NCBI GenBank assembly: GCA_005888675.1
Contig: VBBA01000150.1
Location: 1 to 9,923 of the forward strand
Origin: Candidatus Bathyarchaeota archaeon
Lineage (GTDB): Archaea > Thermoproteota > Bathyarchaeia > 40CM-2-53-6
Direction: 5' to 3'
Length of the DNA stretch: 9,923 nt
A program made the translations under genes and the position numbers. This document shows positions 6,662 through 9,923 of the stretch, in pieces (positions within the stretch are counted from its first letter, which is position 1; each line of letters starts with the position of its first letter). The notes beneath the pieces are model-generated. The model saw only the letters and a program-made list of their open reading frames with translations, was not told where the DNA came from and ran no database searches.

Positions 6662-6761
6662 GGGCCCGTAGTCGAGCCAGGACTAAGACGTGGGCCTTCG
6701 GAGCCGTCTAGGTCAGGGTGAAGAGAGCCCAAAATCGTGGGTTCGAATCCCACCGGGCCCG
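6662..6761 (+). tRNA. tRNA-Arg (anticodon UCG) with intron
   Basis: All arms can be folded. The acceptor stem GGGCCCG (6662-6668) pairs with CGGGCCC (6754-6760), with discriminator G at 6761. The D-stem is GTC/GAC with a G-A mismatch at the fourth pair. The anticodon stem TGGGC (6691-6695) pairs with GCCCA (6727-6731). The variable region is AAATC, and the T-arm is GTGGG-TTCGAAT-CCCAC (6737-6753). After removal of the 24-nt intron the anticodon loop is CTTCGGA, giving anticodon TCG, which decodes CGA and possibly other CGN codons. The base after the conserved GG of the D-loop is A, as in the known Arg identity element A20. No CCA is encoded, as is common in archaea. A short T-run at 6767-6770 may end transcription. 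Confidence 0.93.
6702..6725 (+). other. 24-nt intron of tRNA-Arg with bulge-helix-bulge splice sites
   Basis: The intron is at the canonical site between tRNA positions 37 and 38. CTTC (6696-6699) pairs with GAAG (6720-6723) as the central 4-bp helix. The 3-nt bulges are GGA (6700-6702) and AGA (6724-6726), and cutting after the second base of each gives this intron exactly. The repeat AGCC at 6702-6705 and 6726-6729 would allow other equal-length cuts with the same product, but only this one fits the motif. Confidence 0.88.
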
Positions 6762-6856
6762 CTCCTATTTTCCTGTTCGAATGACACTGAAACTAGAAAA
6801 CACGTCTTTACGATTCCAAGACAATAGACGGGACTCGCAAACGATGCAACGATGGT

Positions 6857-7573
6857 TTGGTTAAATACGAGAAAATCGGTTTCCCAGATCGGCCAGCCTT
6901 GAGCGAGTCGTTGCAGAAGACAGTCGGGAAGTATGTCTATGATTACTTTCTAGAGAAGGAGCGTGCTCCTGTCATGGAGGAAATCATGGAGAAGTTCCAC
7001 ATGGATAGGATGACGGCGCATCAAGTCTTTTTGGGGATCGAACAAGCCCATAACCTGTCCCTGGTTCCTGGAACGCAACGAATCTTGATGGCCCATCCCT
7101 TCTCGGCTATCGCCACCCCGTTCAAGGTCACAATCGGATCCAAAACATACTATGCGAATTGCGCCTGGGACTCCGTGGCGTTCCATGTAATGCTCTCTCA
7201 AGACATTCGTGTGGATTCGTTCTGCCACCACTGTGCGAAACCGATCAAATTCAACCTGAGACATGGAAAGGCCATGTCGGACCCTCCAGAACCACTCGTC
7301 TTCCTGAGCATGCCCGCGTCCAAGTGGTGGGACAACATCGTCAACACCTGCTCAAACAACATGGTCTTCTTCAGCTCCAAGCAACACCTTGCAGAGTGGC
7401 AGGCAAGCAATCCGAGCGCGACGGGAGAAGCGCTATCGATTGAGAAGACTGTCGAGCTGAGCAGACCAACCTATGCAACGAGGATGGAACTCGATTTTTC
7501 CAGACCGCCCAAAGAAGAGTTGATGCAGCGCTGGGCCGCCATCGGATTGAAAGGCGACTTTTGGAAACTCTGA
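6857..7573 (+). CDS. MerB-like organomercurial lyase family protein
   Basis: The protein has 238 residues. Residues about 15-75 look like the N-terminal winged-helix domain and 78-200 like the MerB catalytic domain. YYANCAWDSVAF (98-109) holds Cys102 and Asp105; VNTCSNNMVFFSS (162-174) holds Cys165; Cys123 lies in DSFCHHC. In E. coli-plasmid MerB the matching residues are Cys96, Asp99, Cys117 and Cys159, so every spacing (3, 21 and 63) is the same. MerB breaks carbon-mercury bonds and hands Hg(II) to MerA. No merA, merR or transporter is in view, so the substrate may differ. The start is TTG, since no in-frame ATG lies upstream before a stop; no ribosome binding site is evident, and a leaderless transcript is possible. 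A tail of about 38 residues extends past the domain. Confidence 0.85.
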   Translation: MVKYEKIGFPDRPALSESLQKTVGKYVYDYFLEKERAPVMEEIMEKFHMDRMTAHQVFLGIEQAHNLSLVPGTQRILMAHPFSAIATPFKVTIGSKTYYANCAWDSVAFHVMLSQDIRVDSFCHHCAKPIKFNLRHGKAMSDPPEPLVFLSMPASKWWDNIVNTCSNNMVFFSSKQHLAEWQASNPSATGEALSIEKTVELSRPTYATRMELDFSRPPKEELMQRWAAIGLKGDFWKL

Positions 7574-7638
7574 AAAGCCAGATTCGACCGAATCATATTT
7601 CAACAACCATACGAACCTTTCGCTACTGCTGGTTGAAA

Positions 7639-8325
7639 ATGGCGTCGCCTATTCAGAGAAAGGCCGCTATCCGTAAGGCTCGTCAGAGAGCGGCGAGGCG
7701 GCGAATGTACATGCTCGCGGGTCTCGCCTTACTAATTATCGTCGGAGGCATTGGAGTTTACCTCTATGTCACGGGACAATCTTCAAACAATCCCACATCG
7801 AATCCGGACATTGTGTACGCAAAGATCAATACAACAAAAGGATTGATAGAGATAGAACTCTATCAAAGCAAGACACCCAAAACCGTAACCAACTTTGTTA
7901 ATCTTGCCGGGCAGGGCTTCTTCGATGGTCTTGTGTTTCATCGAATCGGATTATCTAATCCTTCGATTCCGCCCATCATCCAAACAGGCGACCCATATAC
8001 AAGAGACCAACCCAATTCAACATGGGGAAAAGGTCAAGGACCAACCAAGGTCCCACTGGAGCCTGACCCCTCACTGCATAACAATGCAGGATATGTTGCT
8101 ATGGCTCGTGTTGGCAACGATACCAACAGTGGTACATCTCAATTCTACATCAACATGGGCGATAACACCTCTCTCGACGGACAATACACAGTCTTCGGCA
8201 GGGTCATAGTTGGTATGGATGTCGCAACTTTGATCCAGAAAGTCCCGACGTATTATGGAAGTGGTCAACCAATTGACCCGTCGTCGGTTAAGATGATCAG
8301 CGTAACTATCTCTAATACTGCTTAG
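7639..8325 (+). CDS. Membrane-anchored cyclophilin-type peptidyl-prolyl isomerase
   Basis: The protein has 228 residues from ATG at 7639. An Arg/Lys-rich N-terminus (residues 1-23) precedes one transmembrane segment (about 24-45, MYMLAGLALLIIVGGIGVYL). A Ser/Asn-rich linker follows, then a cyclophilin domain (about 58-226). The charge pattern predicts the catalytic domain outside the membrane. Key motifs are FHRI (Arg102, matching CypA Arg55), IQTGDP (Gln115), GTSQFYINM (Phe169) and YTVFGRV. The CypA Trp121 equivalent is missing and His126 is Tyr, as in many prokaryotic forms with low cyclosporin affinity. The loop between HRI and QTGDP is longer than in CypA. A TTG at 7561 would overlap the MerB-like gene and add a non-hydrophobic stretch, so it is rejected. 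A CATATTT box near 7594 could be its own promoter. Confidence 0.92.
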   Translation: MASPIQRKAAIRKARQRAARRRMYMLAGLALLIIVGGIGVYLYVTGQSSNNPTSNPDIVYAKINTTKGLIEIELYQSKTPKTVTNFVNLAGQGFFDGLVFHRIGLSNPSIPPIIQTGDPYTRDQPNSTWGKGQGPTKVPLEPDPSLHNNAGYVAMARVGNDTNSGTSQFYINMGDNTSLDGQYTVFGRVIVGMDVATLIQKVPTYYGSGQPIDPSSVKMISVTISNTA

Positions 8326-8345
8326 AGGCTAGGGCACTGCGGACC

Positions 8346-8777
8346 CTATTTCAGTCTCTCAACCAGGAATGATGGCGTGACTTTATGCACGCCTTCGAAG
8401 GAAGAAATGTGATCGACGACCTTGGCCAAACCCTCTCTATCTTTCGTCCAGATTACGACGATAAAGTCGTTGCCGCCTGAAGTATTGTAGACCATCCTCG
8501 TCTCGGGAATAGCGGTTAGCTTCCTTCCGATCTCCATCATCTTCGACGGGTCCACATCTAGTCCGAGCATTACGTTGGTCTTGTAGCCTAGCTTGTCCGT
8601 GTCGACCTCTACCAGATACTTCTTGATTATGCCAGACTTTTGAAGTGCGAGGACCCGTTTCCGGACGGTTGACTCGTTGAGTTTAAGTCGGCTAGCCATC
8701 TCCTTGTAGGTTAGGTCGGCGTTCTGCATGAGAAGCCCGATAATCTTAGCGTCAGCGTCTCTTGTTCGGCTAACCAA
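8346..8777 (-). CDS. Lrp/AsnC family transcriptional regulator
   Basis: The protein has 143 residues. An N-terminal winged helix (about 6-55: ADAKIIGLLMQNADLTYKEM, then LKLNESTVRKRVLALQKSG) is followed by an RAM ligand-binding and oligomerisation domain (about 66-141), with GGNDFIVVIW matching the family's G-x-D motif. The length is typical. The start is TTG at 8777, as no ATG is available between the upstream stop and the domain. It is convergent with the cyclophilin gene, 20 bases away. It lies downstream of the DUF885 gene on the same strand but has its own TATA-like box and a strong dyad over the predicted transcript start, which suggests autoregulation. The effector (often an amino acid) and targets are not visible. 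Confidence 0.92.
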   Translation of the reverse strand: MVSRTRDADAKIIGLLMQNADLTYKEMASRLKLNESTVRKRVLALQKSGIIKKYLVEVDTDKLGYKTNVMLGLDVDPSKMMEIGRKLTAIPETRMVYNTSGGNDFIVVIWTKDREGLAKVVDHISSFEGVHKVTPSFLVERLK

Positions 8778-8784
8778 AACCAGT

Positions 8785-8808
8785 TCCGAGCTTACTAGTA
8801 ACTTCGGA
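8785..8808. promoter_or_regulatory. 24-bp dyad, candidate operator of the Lrp/AsnC gene
   Basis: A perfect 10-bp palindrome TTACTAGTAA (8792-8801) is flanked, after two unpaired bases on each side, by TCCGA (8785-8789) and TCGGA (8804-8808), which are also exact reverse complements around the same centre. It begins eight bases upstream of the start codon and covers the predicted transcript start. Lrp/AsnC proteins bind such dyads. Binding by this regulator is inferred. Confidence 0.6.
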
Positions 8809-8815
8809 CCAGCCG

Positions 8816-8823
8816 ATTATATG
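8816..8823 (-). promoter_or_regulatory. TATA-like box of the Lrp/AsnC gene
   Basis: The minus strand reads CATATAAT, lying between the DUF885 stop and the dyad. A transcript start about 25 bases downstream falls near 8795, in the middle of the dyad, so a bound repressor would block initiation. Confidence 0.5.
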
Positions 8824-8834
8824 ATTTTGTACTC

Positions 8835-9923
8835 CTAGCTTGGGACATCGCCATGCTGTGCGATCTGATCCAGCCACACGTTCATCTTCGATTCGAGAAC
8901 ATCCAATGCCAATGCACCGTCATTCAATAGTTCATCGTGGAAATTCTTAAGGTTGAATCGCGATCCAAGAAGCTTCTCCGCCTCGCTTCGGATCTGAGAG
9001 ATCTTTCGTTCTCCGATCTTGTACGCTAGCGCTTGTCCAGGCCAGGCAATGTACCGATCCACTTCGGATCCAACGTTCTGTGCGGTGAGGGCGGTGTTTT
9101 CCTCCATGAACCGTATCGCCAGGTCCCTGGTCCAATGCTTGTGATGGATACCAGTGTCGACGACAAGTCTAGCGGCTCGCCAGGCCTCGAGTGTCAATCG
9201 ACCAAAGTCCGATTCTAGTGTCTGGTAGAATCCTATTTCTTTCGGTAATCGTTCTGAGTACAGTGCCCATCCCTCCACGAATGCACTGTAACCAGCATGC
9301 CTCCGGAACATTGGTAGCCGCACAAGTTCCTGTTGGATAGCGATCTGGAGATGGTGACCCGGCACTGCTTCATGATACGCTAGGGCTTCCATAGTGTATT
9401 TCGGTCGCGTCTCGGGACGAAAGGTGTTCACGTAGAAATATGCGGGTCTCGAACCATCTTCAGGCGGTTGGTAGTAGTAAGCATCAGGTGCAGAATCGGC
9501 TCGGTAAGTTTCGATCTCACGAAGATCATACCTTGCTTTGGGAAGATGTCCGAAAAGCTTCGGGAGTTTTGCATCCATCTTTCGTAGTATGGCTCGAAAG
9601 CCGGCGAGCAATTCCGTGGCTGTGGAGTAGTACATTGATTTGTCACTCCTCAACTTGTTCGCATAGTCTTGGAGCGACCCAGTGAATCCCGCCTTGACGA
9701 TGATCCCACGCATCTCCTCATGTATCCGCTTCAGCTCGTCGAGACCCAGTTGATGGATCCGGTCGGGGGAGAGTTTTGTTGTCGTATAGTGTCTGATGTA
9801 GAACTCGTAGCGTTCCTTACCGTCAGACAAGGACCAGATCCCTTCCTCTTCACGTGCACCTTCGAGATACCGACCAGAAACAAACTCTCTCAATTTCTTG
9901 TAGGAGGGTACGATAGAGCGTGT
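8835..9923 (-). CDS. DUF885 family protein, probable metallopeptidase, 5' end beyond window
   Basis: The frame is open to the right edge; the TTG at 9893 is internal, since ten more residues (TRSIVPSYKK) precede it and match the family's usual run-in. About 362 C-terminal residues are visible of a family usually about 550-600 long. Numbered from the edge, HEAVPGHH is at 184-191 and EGWALYSE at 217-224, the two motifs expected to hold metal ligands and the catalytic Glu. VDTGIHHKHW (255-264), SEVDRYIAWPGQALAYKIG (286-304) and FHDELLNDGALAL (328-340) are further family hallmarks. The protein is thought to be a zinc-dependent peptidase, but the family is little characterised and the substrate is unknown. 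Any signal peptide would lie outside the window. The Lrp/AsnC gene follows 57 bases later on the same strand. Confidence 0.92.
   Translation of the reverse strand, partial: TRSIVPSYKKLREFVSGRYLEGAREEEGIWSLSDGKERYEFYIRHYTTTKLSPDRIHQLGLDELKRIHEEMRGIIVKAGFTGSLQDYANKLRSDKSMYYSTATELLAGFRAILRKMDAKLPKLFGHLPKARYDLREIETYRADSAPDAYYYQPPEDGSRPAYFYVNTFRPETRPKYTMEALAYHEAVPGHHLQIAIQQELVRLPMFRRHAGYSAFVEGWALYSERLPKEIGFYQTLESDFGRLTLEAWRAARLVVDTGIHHKHWTRDLAIRFMEENTALTAQNVGSEVDRYIAWPGQALAYKIGERKISQIRSEAEKLLGSRFNLKNFHDELLNDGALALDVLESKMNVWLDQIAQHGDVPS

Noticed and set aside
7561..7638. Upstream TTG start for the cyclophilin
   Set aside because: It overlaps the MerB-like stop and adds a non-hydrophobic stretch before a good ATG with a proper basic N-terminus and anchor.
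6857..8325. MerB-like and cyclophilin genes as a mercury resistance operon
   Set aside because: There is no reductase, regulator or transporter, and the 65-base gap holds a possible separate promoter.
1..9923. Mobile element, CRISPR array, integrase or attachment sites
   Set aside because: No transposase or integrase motif, no regularly spaced repeats, and no direct copy of the tRNA 3' end elsewhere in the window were seen.

Overview
The window looks archaeal, most likely a mesophilic or moderately thermophilic member of the Thermoproteota (Nitrososphaeria/Bathyarchaeia side). I cannot fix the lineage from the sequence alone. Evidence: a tRNA gene with no encoded CCA and a 24-nt intron bounded by a canonical bulge-helix-bulge; a Bat-type (HTH_10) regulator and an archaeal Lrp/AsnC regulator; a thiolase-like/DUF35 gene cluster; TATA-like boxes about 25 nt upstream of expected transcript starts; many TTG starts; and an A/T-run terminator. 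Base composition is close to balanced and no mobile element, CRISPR array or rRNA is visible.

Layout. 1-2167 (+): the end of an operon with a 5'-truncated thiolase-fold protein followed by two tandem DUF35 (Zn-ribbon plus OB-fold) proteins. The thiolase-like protein appears to lack the nucleophilic Cys and the GHP-motif His. 2186-2998 (-): an HTH_10 regulator, convergent with the operon. 2999-3164: a divergent intergenic region with a repeated GC-rich motif. 3165-3632 (+): two small unrecognised genes, the second a zinc-ribbon protein. 3688-5397 (-): a tandem-GNAT acetyltransferase upstream of a class I SAM methyltransferase, probably co-transcribed. 5466-6527 (+): a YbhN/UPF0104 flippase-like membrane protein, divergent from the GNAT gene. 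6662-6761 (+): intron-containing tRNA-Arg(UCG). 6857-8325 (+): a MerB-like (organomercurial lyase family) protein with all catalytic residues, then a membrane-anchored cyclophilin. 8346-8777 (-): an Lrp/AsnC regulator with a strong dyad over its predicted promoter. 8835-9923 (-): the C-terminal two thirds of a DUF885 protein running off the right edge.

How the genes work together. The clearest functional unit is the thiolase-like/DUF35 cluster. DUF35 proteins are known partners of thiolases, in the archaeal mevalonate complex, and of thiolase-fold aldolases, in actinobacterial steroid side-chain cleavage. Loss of the thiolase residues here points to the second kind of chemistry or to a non-catalytic subunit. 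The remaining genes are mostly single transcription units of general type: regulation, modification of small molecules, envelope-facing folding and peptide turnover. The most interesting points are the Cys-less thiolase-fold/DUF35 cluster, the MerB homologue with exact spacing of active-site residues but no mercuric reductase nearby, the small gene pair with its repeat-bearing divergent promoter region, and the operator-like dyad at the Lrp/AsnC gene.
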